A stretch of 64,000 nucleotides of DNA from Earliella scabrosa. Its lineage: Eukaryota > Basidiomycota > Agaricomycetes > Polyporales > Polyporaceae. The DNA is taken from the NCBI GenBank assembly GCA_022605405.1, contig JABYQQ010000024.1:558001-622000 (forward strand). The letters are read 5' to 3'. The notes under the pieces are model-generated. The model was not told the DNA's origin. It was given only the letters and a program-made list of their open reading frames with translations, and searched no databases. The position numbers were made by a program, and so were the translations under genes. Positions 49,861-59,444 of the stretch are shown here, one piece after another. Numbering within the stretch: position 1 is the first letter of the stretch; the number at the start of each line of letters is the position of its first letter.

Positions 49861-50205
49861 GCCAGCGGGCCGGGCGTACGTATGAAGGGATGGGGCAGCA
49901 TGCGCGTTGGTCAAGTCGATCCGCCCAACCCTACGCCGATACGCGCGGGCGGATCGTGCCGGGCGGCTGAACATCCGCCAGCCCAAATCGACGCAGAGCG
50001 GCGGTCAAGCAGTCGGTGCACGCACGAGGAATGGTGAACCATATTTGAGTATTAGTATATGATTGGACTGGATTTGTATTGAGGGTATAAAAGTGGGTAA
50101 GAAGCAACTGCAGGTAGGGTACTCGATCGGGGCACAGGTTCGGGCAGCATGGCCCGGCTCGATCGGCCCTTCATGAGAGGGAGTGTGTACTATTCGATCC
50201 ATTTT
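49861..50205. other. Right inner flank of KDZ element 2
   Basis: No gene. More gatcg words (near 49915, 49953, 50124, 50159 and 50196) and cgggcggatcgtgccgggcgg. It runs into the terminal inverted repeat. Confidence 0.5.
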
Positions 50206-50249
50206 GAACGGGCCACGTACGTGGGGTTTAGTGAGTTAGAATGGTACAG
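50206..50249 (-). repeat. KDZ element 2 right terminal inverted repeat
   Basis: Complement starts CTGTACCATTCTAACTCACT; 38 of 44 bases match 24742-24785. Followed by TAT, as at 24739-24741. Confidence 0.85.
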
Positions 50250-51820
50250 TATACTGGAACATTTCTACTGAACTCTGTGGAGCAGGACGCACAAAGTGGT
50301 CGTAATGAGAAAATCTGAGACCACCACTGAGGACAGGCCAAGGTATAGAATCCACTAGGATTTGAATAAGAGAGGGGGAGGAGTACAGTTGTTCAAAGAT
50401 ACTGTACCATTTAAATCTATTCGACCAGCACGTGACAATTTTATTTTTCCGACAAATCTCCAAAATCCCCATAAATCGAAAGAAAATTCCTGGCGGTGTT
50501 TCCGAAAATTGGGTGTGACCGTGACTGGTCGAATAGATTTAAATGGTACAGTAATCAAGGGCTCACCGATGTTCGCTGAAACTCTACAATAGTAGAATAC
50601 TTGAAACTATCATAAGATATGTATCAGGTTATGACCGTGGCCATCAGTGAGTAGTAGTCCTCCTCAGGAGCCCACCCTTGTATCGGAAACGCTGTGGACA
50701 AGTATGTCAGTGAGACGTCATCGATGGCCCGGGAGGAATAGGAACTACCTATACTACATCCTGCATAGACCTCATGAGAAAGTGATGATAGCTGAGAGCC
50801 TTGATATCGAATCTCGTCACTTGCCAAATGCCAAGAAGGACGATATTGCCTCAACATCCCTATAATGTGAGATGCCGTCAAGTTTACATATAGATCACGA
50901 CTCACTAGGGCTGCAACCACGGAAACTTTTCCGTTGCTCACTGGTAGTCGGTAGTGAGACTTGGGGACCACATTTCTTCAGTGACGGATTCGGAGTGGTT
51001 ACTCACGCTTCCATATCCGATGACAGAAGATCCTGTATAGTGTCAGCACAGCGGCGGTCGGAGTCCTGAGTAGTAAACCCACCCTCGAACAATGCCATCA
51101 GTTGTGCCCTTAACCACAATCAATGATACCTATTGCTGTGCTCAGGTAGCGCAAGAACATTACCGTGACTATGATGTGTGCCTATATTATTGCCGGAAAG
51201 GTAGAGGTAAGATGGATGATTAACTTCACACAAGTTACATGGCTCACAAGCACGCTCCTGAGCAGTATCGTCTCTTCAATCATTCAATGGTTGCTAGCCC
51301 CAAACGATGAACTCACCACGTCGGTCGAAGTGCTGCAACAAGGTTACCGTAGTTTGTCACAGTATACTCGTACACCGCGTGCGAAATGAAACCGAGGTGC
51401 ACTGAATCCAAAATCCTGTACGACATCGAGCACTCAATCTCGTAATCAAATGGCTAGCTTGGGGAGACATACCACAGGGCGATAACCTATGAAGAGTCCC
51501 ATGTCATGACAGGCTTCCTGATATGCACGTAGCAGAATTCACTGACCAATCGTCTCATGACATTCGAGTCGCCATGACTTCGACTGAAGTATATATACGT
51601 CTGCAGTGTCGTCACACCATATAGGCTGAGCAATGCATGAGTAAGTCAACTTGCGATAGACGTGAATTGCTGAGTCTCTACCATGATGCCACAATAGTAC
51701 CTGCAGGAAAACAACACCATGACGGGTATTAGGCCAGAAACTACACGGACCTGGAACAACTGCAATATACTCACCGATGAGAGCAGCTCCAAGTGTGTCG
51801 TCAAGAGCAAGCCCAACCAT
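50250..51820 (-). pseudogene. DUF6534 membrane-protein gene, 5' part (fragment 1 of 3)
   Basis: Minus strand, start MVGLALDDTLGAALIG at 51820. Joining short exons gives GTIVASCLYGVTTLQTYIYF (51590-51735), SRSHGDSNVMRRLV, then ILDSVHLGFISHAVYEYTVT with NYGNLVAALRPTW (about 51325-51425), and near the left edge LGLSSVVVSDFLITTTLCVL (50265-50335). These are the DDTLGA start, LYGVT..QTYIY, LDxxH..xxxHAVY and ADFLI segments of the fungal DUF6534 family, multi-pass membrane proteins of unknown function. A 150-bp MITE (50402-50551) also lies inside. The gene continues at 24741 and then 9240; with more than 40 kb of transposon in it, it is unlikely to be expressed properly. Confidence 0.75.
50402..50551. 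mobile_element. Tc1/mariner-type MITE, 150 bp
   Basis: Terminal inverted repeats of 27 bp, perfect, beginning CTGTACCATTTAAATCTATT and ending in cgaccag, flanked by TA on both sides (50400-50401 and 50552-50553). No coding capacity. The first ten bases, CTGTACCATT, are the same as the ends of KDZ element 2, whose right end is only 152 bp away; the rest differs. Confidence 0.85.
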
Positions 51821-52516
51821 TCCAAACGTGAAGCACAAGTGTCGAGTGACGGGCACCTTGAGCATGCTGGGTATCCCAAGTCCCTTTTATTCTCATCCGG
51901 CCCTTCTCTAGTTGTCCGACGTAGACGGTACTACCTCAACAAGGCACATGTACTTCGTCCTCGGCTCTGCGCTGAGGTATCCTCGCTCCGCTCGTCAATG
52001 CCTCGAACTAGTAGAGTACCGCAAAAGGTGTGTGTTCCGCTCAGTTGAATACCAAGGCCATATAACGTTCCCGTCGTTTGGCAAAAGTGAGGTGTGGATC
52101 AAGGCACATCCGTCTACCACCGGAGTTGATGAAGAAGTCTCGTTCCGCGCTGCACTCGGAAACCGGCTCTGGTATGCACCACCGGGCTACCTCGAGTCCC
52201 TCATCAGACGGTCCTCGTGCTTATCTGTCGCTAGCGCGCGGAGTTCACAGTTGCGATAGAAAGCACATGTGCTCGAGTGCCCCACCAACAATGTAGCCTA
52301 GACGGCGAGGGCTATCTGCTCTTCCGATCTCGAATATACTGGACGCCACAGCTTTGGTTCCTGGAAGTCAGAGCTCTGGGCGACGTCAGTCGGAGTACCG
52401 AAAGCAAGCATACGGCCGTCTCACCTCCGCGACCAGGTCTCCGTGGGTATGCGGATCGGTCTTGGTGTCCGTTACAGTCTGGACTTGGATCTGGAGGTTG
52501 ACCTATCATTCCTAGG
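51821..52516. other. Spacer between two DUF6534 genes
   Basis: Head-side flank of the broken gene and tail-side flank of the next one, 696 bp. On the plus strand at about 51945-52025 a frame reads YFVLGSALRYPRSARQCLEL, faintly like the DUF6534 C-terminal YFVLGxLYxNSLLATLN block; it may be a decayed relic in opposite orientation. Nothing firm. Confidence 0.3.
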
Positions 52517-54419
52517 TCAGTGGCATCGATCGATCATGCATAGGGACACGGGATGGCAGACCGGATCCTCGAGGCCGCTGCGACTCTGAGTGAACTGCGG
52601 CCGACCGGTGAACGACATGCGCGAATGCGACGTTCCTGAGAGCGGTATCGACACCAGTGCACCGGAGTTCGTCTCCCGGAGTGATCTCCGCGCGTTGAGA
52701 GTCGCGAGCAACGCGTTGAGGTAGACTGTAGGACGGACCATGAGGCACGTGTGGGAGCGCGAGAGCCGAGAATAGCCTACGTTTGGGAAGCACGAAGTAG
52801 AAGGCGATGAAGATGAAGTTGTTCGGCATGCTGGCATACTGTTCTCCAGGGGTCAGCACGCCGCATGCCACGCGCGCTCATGTCGCAGAAGCGGAGCACG
52901 CACAGTGAGAAGGCATAGGAGCGCGCAGAGGCTTCAGGGAGCCAGAAGGTCAGAAAGAGCGGCCGCCGGTGGGCAATACGCTTACCTCGTGAGACCGCCG
53001 GTGTTAATGCTGTACAACATTAGAACGCGAACCGTCGAGTCGGTCCTAGGGAAACGAGTTTAGTTGCACTCTCCCACTATCTGACACGCGTCATACCTTG
53101 CGAACCCCGTCCTTCTCTTCGCCAGCAGAAAGCACAAGGATGCTGCAATGAGCACGTCCGCGAAGACTCCAGACCCGAGACTGATATACAGGATGTCCTG
53201 GTACAGAGTCAGCGGAGACAGCAGGCACGCGGGCGATCAAATAGACGTACGGAGATCTCGGATAGTGCTTCGAAGTTGGGTATTCTAAATCTGGTAAGAA
53301 ACATGTCAGTACGCGAGATCATCATTCAGCGACTGCGGACATACCCCTTCACTGCGAAGGCTGATTGGATAGTCGCTCAATCCACCGCGCGCACGACTTG
53401 AAGTTTAGTGCTCACCCATACCCCCGCCTGGAGAAGAGCCTTCGTCAAGACAACACAATGTGAATTGATAATAATGAAACTCACCGAATACAACGAGCGA
53501 GGAGATGATCTGAATGGCATACATCGTTATAAACGCATGCACAGAATGGAAAGGAATACGGCTTACAATCGCAATCAGCAATGGCCAATTCCGATTACTC
53601 ACTGCGAATAGTGAGAATAGTACTCGAGTGATTAGGATGAGGACGCGTACATTTCCAGACTCTGTGGCAAAACACCCTACCCAAAGTGTTCAGCGTGCGC
53701 ACCATGCCTCCGATCACGCGGTAACGTACCCTCTGACGGCGAGGTCGCTGACACCCTAACAGCGGAGCATGAGCGTTGAGACGACCGGCTTAGCAAGTGG
53801 CGATAACTTCACTCACGGTGACAACGATCTGAGACTGTTTTCATCCCGTTAGGCCGATTCAACTCACAATAGGACGTGATGCGTACCAGTATGCTCCTGG
53901 ACACATTTGGTAAGTAGATGGCTTCGTAGCTGATACACAGAACGCACCATGTTGGGATTGTCAACTGGATGATATTAGTGAAGTTGATGACGGTGTAGAA
54001 GTACACAGCGTGGGTGATCAAAGCCAAGTGTAGGCTATCCAGCACCCTGTTCGCTCTTCAATTCTATGTCCGCACAGTGCCCGACGAGGGATCACTGACC
54101 ATAATAGGAACACCTGTGCGGAATCAATGAATGCCACAGTCACGTGCACAGGCGTTAGCACGCACCAAACACTTGAGGTACAGTGGATCGGTCTCCGAGT
54201 ATCGTTTGTAGTAGATATACGTTTGTACCACCGTTATGCCGTAGAGGCTGATGCTCCGTCAGGTCGTGAACACGAAGCTACCGGATGCCCAGAGGCCTAC
54301 CAAGATGTTGCGATGGTGCCTAGTACGATTGGTGGATGAGATAGTGTAGCGCCTCCAGCGAACAAAGTCTCACCTAAGAAGGCAGCACCCAAGGTGTCAT
54401 CGAGGGCCAGAGGAGCCAT
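52517..54419 (-). CDS. DUF6534 family membrane protein, second copy
   Basis: Minus strand, start MAPLALDDTLGAAFLG at 54419, split into many short exons: SLYGITVVQTYIYYKRYSET (about 54185-54260), LDSLHLALITHAVYFYTV (about 53990-54045), RLSNRNWPLLIAIV (about 53560-53605), MPNNFIFIAFYFVLP (about 52785-52830), then YLNALLATLNARRSLRE and a Ser/Arg-rich tail (about 52517-52730). The segments follow the DUF6534 order, predicted as a multi-pass membrane protein with a cytoplasmic tail. Function is unknown; the family is expanded in mushroom-forming fungi. It is tandem with the broken copy. Exon edges are not fully resolved, and the end could be a few bases different. Confidence 0.65.
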
Positions 54420-54749
54420 TGGGTATGGACCGGCTCCACACAGGGGAAGGGGGAAGGGGCATGGTGTGGATGGTAGTCACCGACTATCTATACGTTCTTC
54501 GGAAAGAGGAGACGCGCGGTATCCCACAAATCGGAGTACGAAGACAGCGTGACTGCTTGTATACCCACGTCGAAAAACGCCCAGCGTACGGTGGATTCTA
54601 GAGGTCTGGGAAGCCGAGGGGTCGTCGCGGAGGTTGCGTGGGTACGAGGTCAACCATGCTCCACGCATTCCTAAACAGGCCAATCGAAGTCGCGAGAGAG
54701 TTCGTGTAGAAGTGCCGGCCATGCGGCCTTCATGCTGTCGAGAAAGTAT
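54420..54749. other. Intergenic region upstream of the second DUF6534 gene
   Basis: 330 bp with no supported gene; presumably promoter of the minus-strand gene starting at 54419. Confidence 0.35.
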
Positions 54750-56250
54750 GTCGTTTTTGTTCAGCGCGATCCGCGTATCCATACATTCATGACCTTCGTG
54801 GCAGCGCTAGTCCTCCACCCACGGCGGGAAGGGTTCGGCACACTATCACCAAGTGCTATGTCGCGTGTGGCAAGACCTTGGAAGGTTGTGCCGACACATT
54901 TCGTCCTGCTGTTGTCAGTCATAGATACGGTTTTGGGTTGCCACAGCGTCCGCGCGTCAGCCCCGTTGCCGCCAACACGGGTGCCACGTGGCTTCCTACT
55001 CGATGTCAACTTGAACCATGATCCATCTCGTCTTTTTCAGAGTCTACAACTGGACTGTCGATGTTACTTGGAGTCCGCGACCATCTACTCCGGCACTCGC
55101 GACTGGATGATAATGACCGTCATAGCAGGCGGCCATACTCCCTTCGCTGTGCCTTCCAAGGCACACCGTACTATCAACGTCGAAGCCACCAGTTCGGAAG
55201 GGCCCTCGGAAGCTACAATGTAAACGACAGTCGCGGTCATGCCTAGGCCCGTATCTCGAGACGCACATGCAGAAGCGCTCCCCACTCAGGGTCCCCTTTG
55301 TACTCTTGGTAGCTCCGTCCAAACAGCAAACGCCAGTCTGGGCTGCGAATGCACCCATCTTCGGGCGGAGCCCGCTGGTACCTGCATAGTTCCTGTCGCC
55401 GATGGCAGCCGCGGGACCGTCTATAGCCACCGAGTTTCTACTCTCAAGAGCTCAAGCGCCACACTCGGAGCTCATGCCACGGGTCAAGGGAGTAACCGTT
55501 CATCACATCTGCAGCCTGTGGCACCGTACCTGCATTTGAACTTTGCGTCACCTATACGAGGGAGAAGCACACGGAGCGCCCTACATTAGGTAGTCTTGCC
55601 TGTGCTCCTTCTGTATCCCTGTAGAGTACCCCAGCTTCAGAGTGCGTTCAAGCATGTATGAGGCTCCGAGGTTCCCGCTCACCTCGAGACTGATTCCGCA
55701 GGCACAGGGAGAGCGCAGCCGTGACAGGGAATACCGGTAGAAGTTGCTATCCGGGGAGCGAGAAGTCCGATTCTCCAGGATCTTGGTGGTGACCCTGTCA
55801 CGGCTGTATTGCTCCTGGCGAGTCGTGATAAGGCATCCGACAGATCGGCCACTGGCGAGCCCGAAAGTGTATAGATACACCTGAAAGTGCGGCACGAAAG
55901 TCCAGTCCTCCTAACTTGATAGCTCCAATATGTTTTGTCCGAGGTGCGAGAGCAGATGTTGCGGTGATGTCTAGGGCGAGCCCTGGTATAGGACCTCCCG
56001 AACGACCACAGCAACACTGAACCCGACGATGAAGAAGACGGTGGTAATGGCGGCACTACGGATGATATGTTTCTGCGCACAGCTTGTCAGCTTCGCTGAT
56101 CACCGGGTTCCAGGAAGACGAAGACGCACTTCCCTGTTCCTCCACCTACTTAGGCACCAGTATGTCACTACGAACATCCGCTTCACTTTGACCGTGAGAT
56201 CTCGCAACCGACCATCCCTGTCCACGAGACTGAATGAGTATGCATACTAA
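54750..56250 (-). other. Unresolved membrane-protein-like gene region
   Basis: Minus-strand stretches look like short exons of a membrane protein: AAITTVFFIVGFSVAVVVRE (about 55995-56055) is a convincing hydrophobic helix, and GLGMTATVVYIVASEGPSEL and PPAMTVIIIQSRVP (about 55090-55240) are also hydrophobic. I could not find a consistent start, splice chain or stop, nor the DUF6534 landmarks. It may be a third diverged family member or a decayed gene. Confidence 0.3.
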
Positions 56251-56894
56251 CTCACATTCGCAATCTAATCAGAAGCTAGAAGGACACTCACCTGACGCAT
56301 GAGGGCACGGTAGCGAGTGTTCTGCGGATATCGTGCTACCGTTCACAGGTGAGCCGTAGACCCGAGAACCGGCCGAACCGACCATTCTCACCTGCAGTAG
56401 TGCATTTGACTTCTTCTCCTTCCCACAGACAGAAGTGCTCGGGCCCTGATGATCGCGGTCCGGGATCAGCACATCAGTTTCTTCCACCCTCCATCTCGTC
56501 CCTTAGCTGATACCCATGGTCACCGATGGAGCACCGCTACCAGCATCTGAGATGTTGGACAAGATCTTATTGGAACGTCGATGCTGCTGATTGAGCGACC
56601 TCAACCAGAGAGTCGTAACGCCTGAGTGCCTCGACCCTCCCGGCACCATCGAGCGCGGTGTTCGAGGTGAAAACCAGCCATCTAGGCAGTCATTAGCAGA
56701 CGTTCATGACGGTTTCAAGCCGGACTAGAGACGCTTGTAAGTTACCTGAACACAGCGTCTTGATGACGGACTATATGCAATCGCACTCGGAAGAGATCGT
56801 GGAGGACACTAATGGGAAACCAGATTTTCACGACTTCGACACGAATCCTACGATGTGGTCTGCCATCATCCACCCAGACTCGTCCGTGCCCCCC
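56251..56894. other. Intergenic region, no gene supported
   Basis: Open frames on both strands are short and lack motifs. Nothing further is recognised. Confidence 0.3.
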
Positions 56895-57829
56895 TCATAG
56901 CACTTCTGCACCCAAGCCTGTGAGAACCATGAGTGCTCTTGCTGATGTCAGGTGGAGAGTAGTACCCACCTCAAACTCTTCTCCCTGCATCTCATTCACG
57001 AGCTTGTCCAGGCCAACGGTGAGAACACTTTCCGTCCCGACCATGTGCACCTCCTCCTTCGGCCTCTCAGTAACCCTCGCCAGCATCCGGGGCATATTCG
57101 CTGGCAGCTCATGGTGCATCGCATGGTACGCCACACCTTGTTCGTCCAACCGGACGTAGTTCCCATCTCGAGCGTGTTGCGTGTACACCTCTTTCCGTGC
57201 GAGCAGCCGCCCGGGGTCGCGCAGCGCGATGTCGCGGTAGTGTGCCCACCGGCAGACCCATGCACAGAACAGCGTCCCACCTCCATCAGCAGCATCACCG
57301 CATCCGGGGCGGACCATCGACCAAGCCTCGCGGATGGCAGCGTCGCGTAGCGCGGGGTCCATGATGTGGTAGAGCGGCCCGAGGAGAAGGACGGCGTCGA
57401 ACGACCCATGTTCTCCCTCGAGCGAGGGTAGGGACGAGAGGGTCGTCGCGTCGCCTTCCAGTATACACGTAGGCTGCGCCTCGGAAGGGAGTGATGCGGC
57501 GCGGGTACGCGCGAGGGAGAGCAGCCCGGGTGAGAGGTCAACGAGCGTCACACTATGCCCGCGTGCGGCGAGCGCGAACGAGTACGGGCCTGCTTGCGCC
57601 ATCAGTTGCCGGGCGCATATGCCAGGGAGGGTGCGCACGCACCGGTTCCGCCGCCAATATCAAGGATCTTGAGACCGGGACGGTCGGGGAGGTGCAGGAT
57701 GATCGCGCGGAGGGTGACTTCGAACTCGATGTGGTGTGCGCGGAGGCGGTTGTCTTCCACTTCAGGGTGCGCGTTGTACCACTCCTCGGTGGCCGCGTTT
57801 AGAACCCGTGGGTCGCGATTGGTAGACAT
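56895..57829 (-). CDS. Class I SAM-dependent methyltransferase
   Basis: Two exons, 57643-57829 and 56895-57592, with a 50-bp intron (GTGCGT...CGCAAG) inside the glycine-rich loop. The product is about 294 residues, starting MSTNRDPRVLNAATEEWYN. Motif I is ILDIGGGT followed after splicing by AGPYSFALAARGH; VTLVDLSPGLLSLAR binds the ribose; CILEGDAT and FDAVLLLGPLYHI form motifs II-IV. The C-terminal half (LARKEVYTQHARDGNYVRLD, YHAMHHELPANM) would form the substrate lid. The fold is a small-molecule-type Rossmann methyltransferase; the substrate cannot be told. Reading through the intron would hit a stop, so splicing is required. Confidence 0.85.
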
Positions 57830-58135
57830 TTCAGTTTGAAAGCGGTCCTTGGGCAAGGCGACTGAGAGACTGGATTTGCTGCAGTAACGCACCAATTTAT
57901 GCAGGCGCGTCTGTTGCGGCACCCGGTGCCGGTGCACGCACATCAAGCGGGACCACGAATGACTCGAGTGACGAGCACGTATGGCGCAAATACCTCAGCG
58001 GTATCCCCAAAAGGACCTAGAGGTGCGGTTACGCGGTTTGGATGGGTTTCGCTCCGGTATCGAACTTGCCGAGCTCTAAGCCCTTGGCCTCGCTTTGTGA
58101 GCATTCGAAGAACCAGTGAGAAAGCATACGTACAT
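57830..58135. other. Intergenic region
   Basis: 306 bp between the methyltransferase start and the end of the next minus-strand gene. It should hold the methyltransferase promoter; no distinct element is seen. Confidence 0.35.
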
Positions 58136-59238
58136 TCAAACGTCTGAGCCTGACGCAGGCTCATGGCCTGCTTCGTCCTCGTCCTCCGTCTGGGCGACCT
58201 CCTGTTCGTCCTCCAGGTCGAGGTCGACTATGACATCGGCCGAGTTCTTATGTCGGAATTTCCATATCACGGATCTAAGATAGGGTGGACGTTCTAACGA
58301 TTTCTTCTTCTCCACCCACTCATCCCTAAAGGAAGGGCTCGCATACATCATGTCCATGCAGGCGTCGCATTCTCCGGTCCATAGGTACTCGTTGCTTGCA
58401 GCCAGGGAGCTTTTCCCGTCAAGACCGTATGCGATCGATAATGTCACATACTGCAGTGCAGTGAGTGGTTTCAGATATTCTGTATAGTGAGCCTGCAAGA
58501 TGATATTTGAGTATACCTAAATGATGTTAACCGAGCTGACGTACCGATAGGCCGACGAACTTGTCGTAGACGATCTCTGCGGGAGGATGGTCTCTGAAAG
58601 TCGCGAACCTGCAAATGTTGCAGAGGTTACACCATATGAGGTCTTGCGATAACTTGAGGACGCGAAGTCCATGGAAGCCTTGTGATATCAAGCGAACGGT
58701 CATCGGGGATGGCCAGGAAATGTCGTAAAGCTCGAGTTCCTGGATTTGGGAAGCGATATGGCGAGGATGGTCGAAACGCATGAGAAGCAGCGCGTTTGAT
58801 TTCGCAGGATCAAAGTCGACTCGGAGTTTGCGGATTCGGGGGAAGGCTCGCAGATTCCACTGGACAGGGAGTACTAGGAGGTCCGACCCTAGCTCCACGC
58901 AATGTAACTCCCTACACTGTTCTTATCATGCGCAGTGCGTATATGGTGGATGCTCCGTACCTGGTCCATGTGCCAATCTCAGGCCATGCATTCAGCAGGT
59001 CATCCGGACAACGTGCGTAGTACACCTCAAACCAGGCTTCCAGTGCGAGTTGTCGGAAAGTCTTCGAAGCAAGGGTGAGTGGTTCAACAACACTCCAGGA
59101 CGGTTTGTAACTGTGTCGGGGCATCTCAAGTGCGCGTCCTTCATCGCAAGTAGAGACGTAGTAAGCAATGCTTGCACGCAGCAGTTCAGTAGGAAGGAGA
59201 GCACGGCGGGAGAGAGGGTCGCCCATGCAAGTCGACAC
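58136..59238 (-). CDS. F-box/LRR-like protein of basidiomycete type, function unknown
   Basis: Minus strand, start MSTCMGDPLSRRALLPTELL at 59238. Exon 1 has LPTELLRASIAYYVS and LTLASKTFRQLALEAWFEVY, the usual F-box-like LPxELL...VSKxxRxLAxxxLYxxV pattern. After an intron (donor GTACGG near 58969) come VQWNLRAFPRIRKLRVDFD, QELELYDISW and GLRVLKLSQDL, spaced like leucine-rich strands. After a second intron come LKPLTALQYVTLSIAYGLDG and SVIWKFRHKNSADVIVDLD, with an acidic C-terminus (DLEDEQEVAQTEDEDE). Such proteins probably recruit substrates to SCF ubiquitin ligases. Shares a 206-bp divergent intergenic region with GLE1. Confidence 0.6.
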
Positions 59239-59444
59239 CGTCGTGGTCCGAGTCGAACGGCTGCACGGCGTCTACTAGCTCGGCAGTCCGGACCGCACGG
59301 GAGCGCTTAATGCGGACATGTTGGCCACGTGGGAAACATTGTGGCGGAAGGGTTCGGCTGCAGCAGTGGTTTGGCCTTGTTCGCCACTTCCCTCCTGCTG
59401 GCTGTCCGCATTTGCAGCGGCTGTCACGTTCCACCGCTGTGGCC

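Larger units (their letters stand above)
24742..50249 (+). mobile_element. Giant KDZ element 2 carrying TET/JBP and other cargo
   Basis: The 25.5-kb interval is bounded by 44-bp imperfect inverted repeats (38 of 44 identical) starting CTGTACCATTCT, with TAT on both outer sides. It contains subterminal cgatcg-rich repeats at both ends and six genes: A (minus), B (plus), C (minus), TET/JBP, KDZ transposase and D2 (all plus). Later insertions are a hAT-like MITE and a copia element; without them it is about 18.5 kb. The outer flanks encode consecutive parts of one DUF6534 gene, which supports the boundaries independently of the inverted repeats. KDZ elements linked to TET/JBP genes are known from basidiomycetes (Iyer and colleagues, 2014); the exact cargo set here is not one I recognise. 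Confidence 0.82.

Noticed and set aside
24739..50252. TA target duplication for KDZ element 2, as in Tc1/mariner.
   Set aside because: The base pairs directly outside the inverted repeats are AT on the left and TA on the right; only the trinucleotide TAT is shared, and it may be coincidence.
51912..52259. Plus-strand relic of a DUF6534 C-terminus.
   Set aside because: Only a short YFVLG...RSARQCLEL resemblance, no other family landmarks; too weak to call.
54732..55223. Plus-strand 163-residue open frame.
   Set aside because: It lies opposite hydrophobic minus-strand exon candidates and has no recognisable motif or splice context.
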